A stretch of DNA of 64,000 nt. It comes from Psilocybe azurescens. Lineage: Eukaryota; Basidiomycota; Agaricomycetes; Agaricales; Agrocybaceae. A model generated the notes under the pieces. The model made no database searches, was not told the DNA's origin, and was given only the letters and a program-made list of their open reading frames with translations. Made by a program: the position numbers and the translations under genes. Position 1 is the first letter of the stretch. Every line of letters begins with the position of its first letter. Shown here in pieces: positions 1 through 12,280 of this stretch. The stretch lies in assembly GCA_023853785.1 (NCBI GenBank), contig JAJIRX010000777.1, positions 62,001 through 126,000 of the forward strand, in the 5' to 3' direction.

Positions 1-379
1 CCAAAGGTCTTCTCGATGGCAGTTTTGAATGCGCCGTCACGGAGGACACCACCGGTGCCTTTGTTGACAGCAGCCGAGGGTGCGAGGTTCTTCCAGAAAA
101 GGGAGTGGTTGATGTGTCCTGATCAACGGTGATAAGCGCTCCGATAGCATTGTTAGTCCCTGTCAATATTATCTCACCTCCTCCGTTGAACTTGAGGGCA
201 GCCTGGAGAGCGATGCGCTCCTTGGGAGTGGATGCTTTGGCGTACGAGGCCTCGGCGGCGTTCAAAGCATTGACATATGTCTGGTGATGCTTGGTGTGGT
301 GGAGAACCATGATCTCTTCAGAGATGTAGGGCTCGAGAGCATTGTAGGGGTAAGGAAGGGGTGGGAGAGTGTGGGCCAT
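1..379 (-). CDS. SOD2: Manganese superoxide dismutase, 5' part (gene runs off the window)
   Basis: Converts superoxide to oxygen and hydrogen peroxide in the Fe/Mn-SOD fold. Two exons are visible: 379-178 and 118-1, split by a GT-AG intron (177-119, 59 nt) in phase 1. The protein begins [20 protein letters not shown], followed by [11 protein letters not shown], which holds the first metal-ligand histidine. Next comes the classic [17 protein letters not shown] block across the intron, with the second ligand histidine, then the Ala-Val-Asn-Lys-Gly-Thr-Gly-Gly segment. An in-frame TGA lies 33 nt upstream of the ATG, so this start is fixed and there is no mitochondrial presequence on this exon. 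The enzyme is therefore inferred to be cytosolic, a form known in several fungi. About 106 residues are present; the C-terminal half lies to the left of the window. Confidence 0.95.
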   Translation of the reverse strand, partial: MAHTLPPLPYPYNALEPYISEEIMVLHHTKHHQTYVNALNAAEASYAKASTPKERIALQAALKFNGGGEIILTGTNNAIGALITVDQDTSTTPFSGRTSHPRLLSTKAPVVSSVTAHSKLPSRRPL

Positions 380-2699
380 GTCGAAGATATGTTTTGCTGT
401 TGAAGGTGGTGGTCAGAGTTCAAAACTAGGGCTACCGGTCTGCAGCCGTTTATCGATGAGTCTGACTCTCCGTGTGATGTCACAACACGTGCTTTGGAAA
501 TGGCGCGAGTAAGTGTTATCGTGGTGAATTCGCAATGGATTGGTAAGTAAAAAGCCCTATTTATAACCCATGGAGAACGAGATCATTTGTTTTTCATTCC
601 GTCTTAGCGGGGTGTAGTGCAGTGCTACTTGCAGATCTGTGACTCATAGGGAACTATGGTTAATCCAATGACTCGTGTGTGTACTCCGCTTAGCGCTACA
701 ACAGGAATAAATGCATATTTCACGGAAAGACGGAATGTCCGTATCGACGTTCTATCTGCTTGATCATCAGTGCTTTGTCAAAACTCGCCAGAGCTCACGA
801 GCTCGGCTTATTGATTGTGCACACTCACAATTAACCAAAATTAACTCCATGGATTGTCAATATTTCCTTGAATTTGCTTCTGTGTCAATCCGATACGTCC
901 TGGATGTAAAGCAGCCGCTTCACCGATCCCGACTCATGAGATTAATTTAGACAGGGCGTTTGAGTAAAATTGTGCTTCGGGCATCGCATTCGGTCATACC
1001 GTTATACTTGCTGAGGTACGCGGCGGCTATGCACCATATGCTTCTTTTCATGTAGACATGTAAATCCTCATAGTGCGGTAAATTTTCAAGCGAGAACTTT
1101 TAGTCACAGCGAGAAGACGAGATGTATTTTTGGCCGGGAAGATCTACACCACATCACCTGTCATGCCTGAATCTCCACGTGTGTTCTTTATGAGTATCTT
1201 CCACTTCATCTCCAACAGTACAATGTGGCGCACAGATTATACATCGATTCTAGTCTAGCGTCAGTTACAGCACAAGGGGTGAAGCCGTCTACTTTAGTGA
1301 GCCATGAAACTTACTCAGAGCGAATATTCATTCTTGAAGGGCTCAAACGTAAGACATTTAAGATGACAAAGTTCCGTGGATCTCTTGAGTTGCTTAGATA
1401 TTGATACTAGCATCGAGTCGGCGACCTTACTCGTACATTCTATTAATTTCTCGGAACCATCTTTTCTGCGGATGACTTGTAATTTTCCCAAGTTCGACAT
1501 AGATTGAGTCAGAGATCCGACTGCGCAGGAAAACCATCCCCGCATTGATGTTGATTTAAAAATCTAAAACCATATTATTTCCAGATGAGCGACATGTTTT
1601 TCGGGCCCACACAGGCATCTCACTAGAGAGATGCGAAATGCACAGTTGCGTGAAGAACGGACACGGATGGACCATAGTTTGAACCGTCGATTTTACTTCC
1701 ACCGAGATTCTTCTGGTATGTATCTTAAGCGGTTAGCTTTCCAGATGCTGTAATAGTACCGGACGGCGTCAAGTGTGGATGTTAGACGGAGCGCATCGGC
1801 AGGTCATAGGATACGTCATGCTTCCACTCAAACATAGACTATCATGTCAGACCGTATAACACACTGAATATACGATACACAAGAGAAAATAAAGTTACAT
1901 GAAGTGTCTAATCTGCTCGAGCTTCTTCTGAGCTTCATGTTACATTGGGATCAATCAATCTTTAACCACATGTTAATGTTATCCCATATCCTTGTCCTTT
2001 CCTTGTCCAATTTTGCGATCTGGCAGCATATTTCGAATGCTATGGCACGACTTCGTCACCCAGTCCTTGTCAATGATACTGTCAATCCTGCTAACAGGGT
2101 CAAACAAATTTTCTTCCGCGTCTGAGGAACAGTGCTGAGCACGGTGGTCCGACCTTCAAAACTGCTGAATTGACCTTCATAGTTTGTTCCAAATCTTTGC
2201 CTCAGTCAGGATTGGAGTCAGAGTAAAATCTGGCCATATGAGGGGGCCCAGAGTAGTTCATTTCTGGGTCGTTACTGTGGCATTTATAGACGCCATAATT
2301 TAATCCATAAATGTGAAAAACCCCGAAATAAAGGGAATGCAAATGCGACTCTAGTTTTTGCGTCGTTCCTGGTCCCGTTTCTGAACTCGTTTCTGGGGTT
2401 GTTCTTAGCTTACATCGTCTCCTCCCCTTACTTAATCCTATAATTTCCTGATATCCTGGTTATATAAATTTACTAAGGGCATGTTCCCTTGTAAATACTG
2501 CAAGGGATCGATGAATCTGGTATTATGACTTCATAAGAGAATGAGAGGAGACAAAGAATTGCTAATAACCCTTATTAATCGGTAGTGTGAACAGTAAAAA
2601 AGTATAACTGTGGCAAAAAATATCAGAGAGAAATACACACAAAGACAAATCAGAAATGACCCAGAAACGCTGCAGAAACAGAGAACAAAATGTGGTGGT
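380..2699. other. Intergenic stretch between SOD and thymidylate synthase
   Basis: About 2.3 kb, AT-rich, with no open frame that looks coding. Short frames at 711-950, 1315-1545 and 1904-2125 have no recognisable motif. The part from about 380 to 640 should hold the SOD promoter, and 2160-2620 has retroelement-like AT-rich sequence but no paired LTR that I could delimit. Confidence 0.5.
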
Positions 2700-2867
2700 C
2701 AGGGTAGAGAAGTGACACGTGCTGTGACAGAGCGCGCGATTGATTGAGGGGCACGTGTCGACGCAACTCTATTTGACTTTGTAACACAAATGTGACAAAA
2801 CGCGTCTTCAATCCTGCTCTCATCATCTCGCCTACTTCAATCAACTTTTATATCAAAAAGTATAAAA
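2700..2867 (+). promoter_or_regulatory. Thymidylate synthase promoter with MCB and E-box-like sites
   Basis: An ACGCGT MluI cell-cycle box lies at 2800-2805, 63 bp before the TS start codon. Two CACGTG palindromes lie at 2716-2721 and 2752-2757. An A/T-rich TATA-like run occupies about 2848-2866. In yeasts MCB boxes, bound by MBF (Swi6/Mbp1), drive S-phase expression of TS and other DNA-synthesis genes, so G1/S regulation is a reasonable inference here. The binding factors themselves cannot be seen in this window. Confidence 0.6.
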
Positions 2868-3841
2868 ATGACCATCTCCGTTCCTCAAAACCCAGAACAT
2901 GATGAATACCAATATCTCAATCTCATTCGACGCGTTCTTGACACGGGAGATGTGCGCCCTGATCGCACAGGAACTGGCACCATCGCGATCTTCGCACCAC
3001 CTTCTTTGCGTTTCTCACTGTCCGACTCAACATTACCTCTTCTGACTACCAAACGCACTTTTATGCGAGGGATTGCGGAAGAACTTCTGTGGTTTGTTCA
3101 CGGCTCGACGGACTCAACACTCTTGACCAAGAAGGGGTGAAAATCTGGGACGGAAATGGTTCCAAAGAGTTTCTAGAAAGCAGAGGTCTGGGACACCGTC
3201 GGGAGGGCGATTTAGGACCCGTATATGGGTTTCAATGGAGACACTTTGGCGCAGAATATGTCGACTGTGAGACCGATTACACAGGGCAGGGTGTTGATCA
3301 ACTCCGAGAGTGTATTAAGAAGATCAAGGAAAACCCAACGGATCGACGGATTATTTTAAGCGCATGGAACCCTAAAGGTGCGTCACTCATACTTATTTTA
3401 TCATTATCGTTCTCATCCATTATAGATATCCCTCTCATGGCTCTTCCACCGTGCCATATGATGTGTCAATTCTACGTCCAACTTCCACCCACGTCGAACC
3501 CGACTCAAAAGCCCAAACTCTCTTGCTTAATGTACCAACGCTCAGCTGACCTCGGCCTCGGCATCCCATTCAACATCGCTTCCTACGCTCTTCTCACTCA
3601 CATGATCGCACGTGTTACCGGCACAGATGCTCACGAACTGGTAATCCAGCTGGGTGACGCACATGTTTATCGCGATCATGTCGACGCTCTGGAGGAACAG
3701 CTGAAGAGGGAGCCCAAACCATTCCCAAACCTACGCTGGGCCAGGGATGATATCGAAGATATCGAAGACTTCGTCTACTCAGATTTCGTGGTTGATGGAT
3801 ACACTTCTCATCCCGCTATTGCTATGAAGATGAGCGTTTAG
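2868..3841 (+). CDS. CDC21: Thymidylate synthase (dUMP to dTMP), with a one-base frame break
   Basis: Makes dTMP from dUMP and methylene-tetrahydrofolate for DNA synthesis. The N-terminal part reads RTGTGTIAIFAPPSLRFSL. Downstream blocks are GPVYGFQWRHFGAEY, DRRIILSAWNP, PLMALPPCHM with the catalytic cysteine, YQRSADLGLGIPFNIASYA, and GDAHVYRDHV, ending KMSV. One 48-nt intron (3378-3425, phase 1) falls inside AWNP-K-D-IPLM; because 48 is a multiple of three it could be read through by mistake. At the GGGG run (3134-3137) frame 0 hits a TGA straight after the conserved KKG, while the following VKIWDGNGS is in another frame. One extra G restores alignment with the family and gives 308 residues. 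As TS is normally essential and single-copy, I favour a sequence error over a pseudogene. Confidence 0.95.
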
Positions 3842-5158
3842 CTATTCATATCTATTTTTGATTAATCTTCTTCACTATGTAGTTCTGAAACATTTTCGTG
3901 GTTTCGTTTTTAGAAACTGTTGTACTTTGAAATCGTACTTTCTATTTTTATTGTTGAGCCAACTATTCTTGACCTGCGACAGGCACCGAATCATACATTA
4001 GGCTGCTTCAGGAAAGAACGTCTGCACTCTGTTATCAGATGGTCATAAGTAGTAAACTAACCGCTTGTGGTGTAGAGATGTGATGTGGCCTGCCACCTTG
4101 GAGTCCCCAATGCATTCTCATGAACGAATAGTGTGCGGCAGACTCGGAGTTGATTTTGTTGATCGCACCTACCCTGACCGCATTATGGGGTATTACCAGC
4201 AAGGTGCCAGTAAGGGCTTCCAAGCTGAGAGGTGGTGGGGAACCCAAAATGGTAGCAGACAGGAAAAATTCCCTTCAGCTGAAGCAATTGAGGGTTATAT
4301 AGTTAATCACACCGGGGATGGGGCAAACACTTTTATCGATCAACCACGCGAGTAAACCAATAAGGCTAGAGAAAATCAGTTACTGGGATCTGCGGCTTCA
4401 AAATATAAATGATAGGAAGACATTGAAAACGTGGTCGAGCCTCCATAACCAGGGTCCGGTAGCATATCAACGATATCGTCTCAGTCTAGCCTTCCCGGGA
4501 TGGCAGGACTTGAGATAGTAAATATGTGTGGCTAGTTGCACAGTCGGCTCTCCTGGAAACTCGATGTCATCTTTGTCGACAGCTCCGTCTATATCGGCCA
4601 GGTATGGGCTTCGGTGGTTCAGGGCTTCAGCGCTGAGCGCTGAGCTCCTCCGCGGATGCTTGCACTCGCGCAAATGAACAACTATGCTCAAAATAGCATG
4701 TTGAGTTCGAAGTAAGGTGTGCAACTTACGAATGCAAACGAACCATGTTTAAAATCTTATTATGAATTCAGGTAGTAAAATGCAGAGGCAGTATTATACA
4801 GTCGCACAGCACAGAAAGGCACACGATCTAAGGTAAAGTTTTACGTAGAGATTACGTGCTGTAAATATGTAGCCAGACTACCAGTTTAATTAGGTACCGA
4901 TTCATTTTTAGATGCTACAAAAATGGGCCCTACTCTGGACGGGTCAACATATAAATAATAAATCTAATGGGATGCCCGCGGTTCTATAAATGGAAGTATG
5001 TACAGTTAAAATGGAACAAAGTCAAATACATTATAATGGGGTTTGATAGGATAGAATGAGTCGGCGCTGGTGATGTGGAAAACACTACAAATAGCACACC
5101 CGTGGCCAAAGATAAATGGCAGACGTAAGTAGTGATACCCTTTATGTGATACAGTTAT
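3842..5158. other. Intergenic stretch downstream of thymidylate synthase
   Basis: About 1.3 kb between convergent genes. A 96-codon frame at 4065-4355 and its antisense partner at 4035-4247 have no recognisable family and no neighbouring splice sites that extend them. Nothing else seen. Confidence 0.5.
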
Positions 5159-7197
5159 TTAGTTTGATTGTGAGGTTTCTTGAATTTTTCCGACTTGGAA
5201 ACCTTAAAGGAGTCATTGTTGGTTTGCTTCTGACTAGTATAGATGTGAAACTACTTACTAGTCAAGGGGATATTGATGGTGAACTCCGCCATAGCTTGAG
5301 TGGCCTGGTGGACGAGACCCAGCATCACTCGCTCGTCAGGTCCACCAGGAAGCAATGTCCCTGACGCTCGCATAGACCGAATGCGAGCGACTTCGTCAAA
5401 GACGACCTGAGACGCTTCGATCCATACCGTCTGTGAATTAAGTTATGAACAAGAATTAAATGATTGAAAGGTGATTAATAAAGAAGGCGGGCGCTTACAC
5501 CTATGATCGGGTTGATATAAGAGCTACCTCTTCCTCTCAAGCCGAGAGCAAGTTCCAGTACTATTCTGGCCATCGACAGTCGTTTCCTCGTGGAAGACTC
5601 GCTTCTTCCAGCAAATGCAAACGGAGCATGAAGGCGGATGACTGACGCGCACAGGATGCTGTAAACCACCCCGTATCTCCGCGCCTTCTCTACATTTTGA
5701 ATGCGCCCAACCGACTGCGGGTCCGGGGACGGCAGTAATCCAAGGACCTCATCTAATAAGTTTGAAAGCCCGGTAAATTCCTGTACAAGTGGCTGTAGAG
5801 ATTGCTGCGAAGTCCCTGTGTATTGTAATTGAGCTTGTATAGAAGTCCTGGATGTGAAGGTAAAAACGGACTTGCGCTGCATTTACGTGTGAAGACGGCA
5901 ACGCATTCCCACAACACAGCTGTTTTGGACTCGATAGCGCGTAGTGAGATTCCAAGATCGGGCGTCGGGGAGGAATTAAGGAAGTTTTGAATAGTATTTG
6001 AGGTGAGAGCTCGTGGTGGTAGGCGGTCCTGTAGGTGATCGGTTCAACTAAAAATAGTCTTATAGAAGGGCTGCCTAACATACCTGCTCAAACTCTTCCA
6101 TCTCAAGAGGCCATGGTGTATCGATCTTAGTGGAAAGGGGATGTGTTGAATACTCGAAGTTCGGCGTATGTTCCAATGCGACAGCCCAATGTTTATCGAG
6201 ATCAAGCACGGTCCATAATGCTAATATTCTCTCCCCCTCTTCAATGGAGTCTCGGGGCTCGGGTAAGCGTGAACTGTTGCCGGCCATGGGTGCCTGGTAC
6301 TGCGGTGTGGCAGAGCGAATTTTATGCAGACCTGCGGAGAACACCATCGAAACAGCAGTCGTGACATGATACTTCCCCTCGAAAAATCTACCATTTGCAA
6401 AAAAGTAGGTAGAGAGCAGTACCTCAGCCTGTATGGATTGCATAACTCTATCGGGATGCGGCCCTGAGAGAGCAGTGGCTGCTTCCTGCGTCGCGCGGGT
6501 TAGATATGTTTGTTCGTGATTTTTGACTGATGGATCGTTAGAAAGACGTATGGCCCATAGGTAAGTAGCTGCTGCCAAAGCGCAAGACGGTCTGGTCATA
6601 CGCCCGGGCGCTTGGCCATTGAGAAGAGAAGCCTGAAAGCGTGGGATATTTAGGAAGAACCCGAGTTGGGTGGCATGTGGGAGAAAATTTGTGATTCTAC
6701 ATCAAAGTTCATCAAATAGTAAATTGACCTGGACGTCAGGAAATAAGCCGAATAAATATGCTTACAAAGCCTCTGCCAGATGTGCCGGAAGATCCTGCAA
6801 TAAAGAGTGTGAATTTGCAGAACGAGAGGTCTGGTCAGCGGAAGGACTGACACCATATGGTTGATGCAGCTCGATACTAGTTGAAGGCGACGCAGTGGGA
6901 TTTTGAAGTTCCTGGATTCGCGCTTCCAATCGACTGATATTCTCCTCCAATATCTGTACAGTTGATCGCTCTTGTCCGACAGTGTACTCGCAGTCTTCGG
7001 CGCGTCCTGCACGATCACACTGTGTACAAATTGGACGTTTCCCGTCGCATTTCTTTGAAATTGATGAGTTATTTTGTATATCCATAATGGCAATGAGTGC
7101 ATACCATTTTTCGACGACGGCAGCTGACACAAGCACCACCTCGCGGAAGATAGCCTTGCGCACTGGACCGTTCATCGCTATGTCTGGAAGACGACAT
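5159..7197 (-). CDS. Zn2Cys6 (Gal4-type) fungal transcription factor, seven exons, intact
   Basis: Predicted nuclear DNA-binding regulator of 561 residues. Exons: 7197-7105, 7052-6766, 6696-6084, 6028-5887, 5833-5499, 5430-5259, 5202-5159; all introns are GT-AG, 52-69 nt, and total coding length is a multiple of three. The zinc cluster (about residues 23-53) is split by intron 1: CVSCRRRKMKC then CTQCDRAGRAEDC, giving six cysteines. A short coiled coil follows (QILEENISRLEARIQEL). The middle region contains FLPHATQLGFFLNIPRFQ and YLWAIRLS, typical of basidiomycete regulators, then a helical C-terminal region. The last exon is chosen because it preserves a QVGKIQE ending; reading through would stop at 5251 instead. 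No target genes can be inferred; it faces away from TS. Confidence 0.85.
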
Positions 7198-8164
7198 TAC
7201 TAGATTGAAGTTATGTTATGAGCTTGAGGAACTAGGGATTGAATGTAACTTTGCTTGTCGCATTTCCCTGCTTTTAAGTACTACGTATGCCCCACCCCAC
7301 TGACTCACCAAATGGGATATCACGATACCCTCCAGAACGAGGCAAGGTAATAGTTATGCCACTAACCATTCGTGTCGGAGGGCCAAATGAGGTCTCCGGT
7401 AGTAAGGCATCACTAATCATTGAATCATAAGCGGAAAACTAAAAGCATATGGACCAACTATTTTGCGGGAAGCACCATATATTGGGAACCCAAACAATCT
7501 TGCAGATCGTCGAGGTCGTTAGCGTATGATGAAAAGAGCGATGACATCTCGTACTCGGATCACGTGTCTAAATCGGGCAAGGGGATCCGTAAGTGTCGTT
7601 GATGCCCGATTGAGGCTACGATTCGGAAGGTTACGATTTTTTCCGGATGGTGCTGCGTCATGGCATTGGTATGTAGCGTTGGCGGAAAGGTCAATGAGTC
7701 ATCCAAATTTTCAAACGCACTATGTAAGGCCACAAAACACTAATACAATCAGGTCGTACAGCCTTTACGAATACTCCTCCGCTCACGGGAAATGAACTTA
7801 TTCGAGAAAGTTCTAACAGTTACGGCTTATCAACCGTTGATGAGGAAGCTAGACTACAGTCTGGATTGAGCGCCAAAGTGCCAATGGCGTGTTTATGAAT
7901 ATATGCTCCTGTTAGGATGGATTGTGCTCGTTTCCCCATCTGAGAGTACGAACTCATTCTTCTAGATCCCCAGTGTTTGGGCTCAGTGAGTACATTGCGA
8001 CTCGGAGATGGTGACAAACTTAGAACAAAGCCAGTCATTGTCGTCCAGGCACCTTAAAATTTTAATCCGAAAATAGCATAGCATTCACCTTGAGTTTGAT
8101 CCCACTGCGAAGCTTCAAGCTGTCTCACGAGCAGAACGGACGGGTGTTACTCCTGCAGGTACTA

Positions 8165-8199
8165 CTTGCCGCGGCCAGGAGGCGCCCAGCCGCGGCAAG
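8165..8199. repeat. GC-rich perfect inverted repeat (11-bp arms)
   Basis: Arms CTTGCCGCGGC (8165-8175) and GCCGCGGCAAG (8189-8199) are exact reverse complements around a 13-nt loop. It stands out from the surrounding AT-rich DNA. It could be a palindromic protein-binding site, a hairpin terminator or a fragment of a mobile-element end; nothing nearby decides between these. Confidence 0.6.
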
Positions 8200-11100
8200 C
8201 ATCTCTTCATCATTTTCCCACTCTCACTTTGCTCTCATTCCACAATAAACGACTTTTGTGGACAAAATTGCGCGCATATGCATTGTCGTTCACTAAGAGT
8301 GCATTATGCAGGACTTGTACTTAATACGACACCACCCACATTATAATGGAGAACCAGTGACCGGCCCAAATACAGAACTCATGATGTATTCTATTCGCCC
8401 AGACAGCGCACTGGACAAGCCTGCAGTGACACGTACCCTTCCTTTACTATACTATGCCTATGACAGAAACTGAATGCGTAAGATGACCTGTGGGCGGGTG
8501 TGATTTCTTTCGGTGCACTGAATCATGTGTTAGTCAATGATGCTCTTTCACAATTGAGTGTGCTTAAACATTCGGATGTCGGCTCTTGTCATAACCGACC
8601 TCCTGCACAAGAGGGCCATCCACGTACTGTTTTTATACATGGCACGGTAGAGTAGCCGCAGTTCGACATCTTCGCATCTTTGAGCTGATCGGAAAGGCTC
8701 TTTTCAGGTTCTGAAACAGGTCACTGCAGGGCTTTAGTGCGACACACCACAAAAATCTCATTTTCGCTTCAACAACGGGCCATGGCGTAGGCTGATTCTT
8801 TAGGATCAAACAATGTGAAACTAATTTTTACAGCAAAGACGGGGATAATCACTCGATGGATCGATAGGATCCACTGCAAAAAGTTGTAGAATAAAATACT
8901 ACAGTAATGATGACAGCCGATCACAGTATCAGCTTGACCTGAACGGGAATATCGACACCTTGGGATCGTTCCTGATGTAGAGGTATTGGAAATATCGGTG
9001 ATCTCGGGCGCTAAAACCTTCATATCTATATGGTATATTGATTTATCGGTGTATTAAATGCAAAAATTCTGCGTAGACTAGATTCCGTCTAGGACACTGT
9101 TTAATAGACGAACCTTCACTACGGGCGAAATCGCCTTCAATTTTCACTCTGGTGTACATATACACCGTACGATTCCCCAGCGGGATATGACTACAGCGAT
9201 CGAGCTACAAGCACCAACCCAGTCAGGGACGAGTCGGAGAACCATGGTAAGTGGGCGACTGGACTATCCCATAAATGAAAATGAATGGGCACCGATACTA
9301 TCCGTTCAGGGCAGCCGGGCTCAACCGGTCATGTCAATTCCATGCTCGACGAGACTTTAACTTTAGATACCAGGCTGATAAAACCATCTGCTCAGCAACG
9401 GCCTCTTAAACATTAGCTTGGTTTTCACATGAATTCCCATCGGACTCAAAATTTCCAGCATCAATAGCGGTCTGGAGATCTCGGCGACAAAATACCTTCA
9501 TTTCTGTGCTCAACCCTTGTCCGAACGTACACTATTTCTGCGTTTTCAATATGCCAAAATTCAACTCGTCTCTTGTTAGTACCGGACCTAAATCTTCCGC
9601 CAACACAAACTTGAGGACGCAAACGTCTAATAGTAAGAAGTCTTCAGGCGGTTTTGTATGGAATTAAACACGATGATAAAATCAATCTGCGACTATTTGC
9701 TAGTGAGACTATACTCGCATCCGGTAAAGATCAATAATCACCTCGTACCAGTTACCAGTATACCTTGGCTTCAGTAATCGATATACTCCCCAATGAAGCC
9801 AGGTTCTTAAAGTTGCTAAAGATTCTCGACAAACGCAAGACGCAATGCTGAGCGGTGCAGTTGGAGATTTTACGGGTATCAACGGATTTCTAAGTTTGGT
9901 TTTTGCTTTTGACATTGAAGTCAATGATAAAATATGTGATGCCATCATGGCTTGGCTTTCCGTGAAACTCTGTCTCCGAATACGTATGTCTAGCTATGTT
10001 CTGAATCCTGAGTATCATTTCTTTATCGTCATAATTAGCCACCATTGATCGATTCTTGATTAAAATCCGATCGATTATGATCGATCCTTATGAGTCCTTA
10101 TATCCTTGTATTATGTTGGTGTTAAAGTGATGTCTTCCAAAATTGGGAGTAATTACTGAATCGAGCCTGATCGATGATCGAAGCTGCCGATCACAGCGTC
10201 ATTTCCGGGGCAAAGCACTAACAGGGCACGGCCTACTACGGTTAATAACTGGAGAGCGTTATAATGGATACAGGCCTTTATCATGAAATGTTGGTGTTAA
10301 CCGTGAAAGATACATGTGTCTCGTCACTATTATGTTGGGCTCGGATGCATCTAACAATAGTTTCCGCTCAAATTGCTCAGCGCAATGGCTCCAAAGTCCC
10401 CGTATGAGACCGGGAACTTGACATCGGCACTTGGAAGATTGTTTTGAACTATATTAGGCCGTTATATATAGACTAGTCGGCGCTCCGAGAGCGCAGCAAT
10501 AGGGTATGTCGGTTGTCGCTTGAACAGAAAAGTATGCACGGTGGTTCAATGCCTCTACATTTTCAATTCAATTTTCTGTATACCCTGCGTAACTCCAGAT
10601 ACCAAACCGTGATTTTTGCGTTATGAAGCTGAAGATAAGCGGGAATACTCATTAGCAACTATCTTACGAAGGCAAAACAAGATAGGAAACTGAGTTTCAC
10701 TCGTTATACGTTGTATATTAAACAGTGTTTGCAACTAAAATGCCAAAAGCTGTACGATCCCCTATCTCAGCTGTTGATTATTGCTATGTCAATGGGCCTC
10801 GCACTGTCGCGAGTAATTCTGGAGTCTGGCGTGCGCTATCGCGCACTCTAAGATATTTGACAGGTCCTGCTCAACGCAAGGTGATATGATCTGGTAACGA
10901 CGAGCTGGCGTGTTTTAAACGTATGTCGCACTCGAACAGAGCTGATAGCTGGAGTAGACTGAGGTGTCATCGACACGGCAGCCCGGACATAATATTGTTA
11001 CGTTGCCGGTCCTATTCAGCCATTGATCCTATTTCTCTGTGCGGTGCTATTTTAGTTAAGAAAACGAACGCGGGGATTTCTTGGGATTTAGATTTAGCAA

Positions 11101-11784
11101 GCGATAAGTGCCAATTGTAATTAGCTGCAATACCTAATTTATCTCAATCACGAGGGCATTTGAACCACAAAGATGGTCGGGTGTTAGAGAGCGGTGCTCA
11201 ATCAAGCACCGACCATACAACGGCTAGGGACCCGAGATAAACGGGAATAATGAAGATGAAATCTATGAAGGTCCCGCGATATACATGGACTCGGTTGGGC
11301 GAGAAGGGCAATGCAAGGTAAGTAGGTGAAATATAATTTGAATTACGTGTTGCTAATGCCTGATGACGCTCGGAGAGCGAGAGAACCAATTTGTATAGCA
11401 ACAAGAATAACATTTTATGATCAGAATGGACGAGCGACTGCGCCTTGAAAAGGAGTAAGTTGAAGACCGTATAGTGAACATGAAAAACTCAAAATAAATG
11501 TCGCGTGAAGTAAAGACAACGATGGAGAAGATAAAACAACAAAGGAGATGAAGGGAACGTCACCATTCCCGGGTTGAGGGCCAGTAATGAGAGAAATTTA
11601 GAGCCATCATTCCCGGCACCCTGCTGCGTAGAAGTCCGAATTATTTTATATTGCTAGGTGTAGCTGGAGATCGAGGGAAGCAAAGTCGAACGCAAGGGGA
11701 AAACTTGACATCACAAGGGCCGTTAAATTGAAAAACGACATACAAAGATTCCACAAGACGGTTGAGGAGCGATGAGATCTAGGG

Positions 11785-12280
11785 CCATTTCGTACACCTC
11801 CGCATCAAGAGCGTCGACTCAAGAGATTGATACCGGAAGAGGCACAGGAGGAAGGTAAAGCTGCAAATAGAATATCTCATTTCAAGCACGGTCGTGTGAA
11901 TGTATGATATGGTGTGAAATCGGAATCAACAGCTGAAGTCAGATGGGTAGGGTTCGAGCCCAACAGCCAGATGTCAAGTCGTCGACCGAAAAAAGAGAAG
12001 AGGGAAGAGGAAAAGAGAACTCATTCCAGAACATGAGCTCTAAATGAAAGGGAACAATAAGACAAATTGAATCACCGAAAGAAAGAAGGCTCTCAGCGCA
12101 CACAGACACACAATGCATGCCATTTGAGAAGCGAAGAGAACCAGCTTACTGAAAACCCATCTCCGTATCAAAAGTGTCGGCTCGAGCGACTGATAACTAG
12201 AAGAGGTCCAGGCATAAATTAAAAGGCAGAATTTCAACTGGAACACCTTGCTTCAAGCATGATCGTGTGAATCTTGGAAG
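11785..12280. repeat. Diverged direct repeat, about 370-bp period
   Basis: The segment at about 11797-11906 (CACCTCCGCATCAAGAGCGT ... TTCAAGCACGGTCGTGTGAA) recurs in the same order at about 12159-12272 (CATCTCCGTATCAAAAGTGT ... TTCAAGCATGATCGTGTGAA). Spacing between copies is near 365 bp. Weaker echoes of a GGGT-C-AGCCC block occur near 11950, 12395 and 12755. No coding content recognised. Confidence 0.5.

Noticed and set aside
2160..2620. Possible solo LTR (TG...CA-like ends, TATA-like word inside)
   Set aside because: No second copy in the window and no target-site duplication at the ends I tried.
11948..11963. GGGTTCGAGCCC, similar to a tRNA T-loop/B box
   Set aside because: No A box, acceptor stem or anticodon arm could be folded around it.
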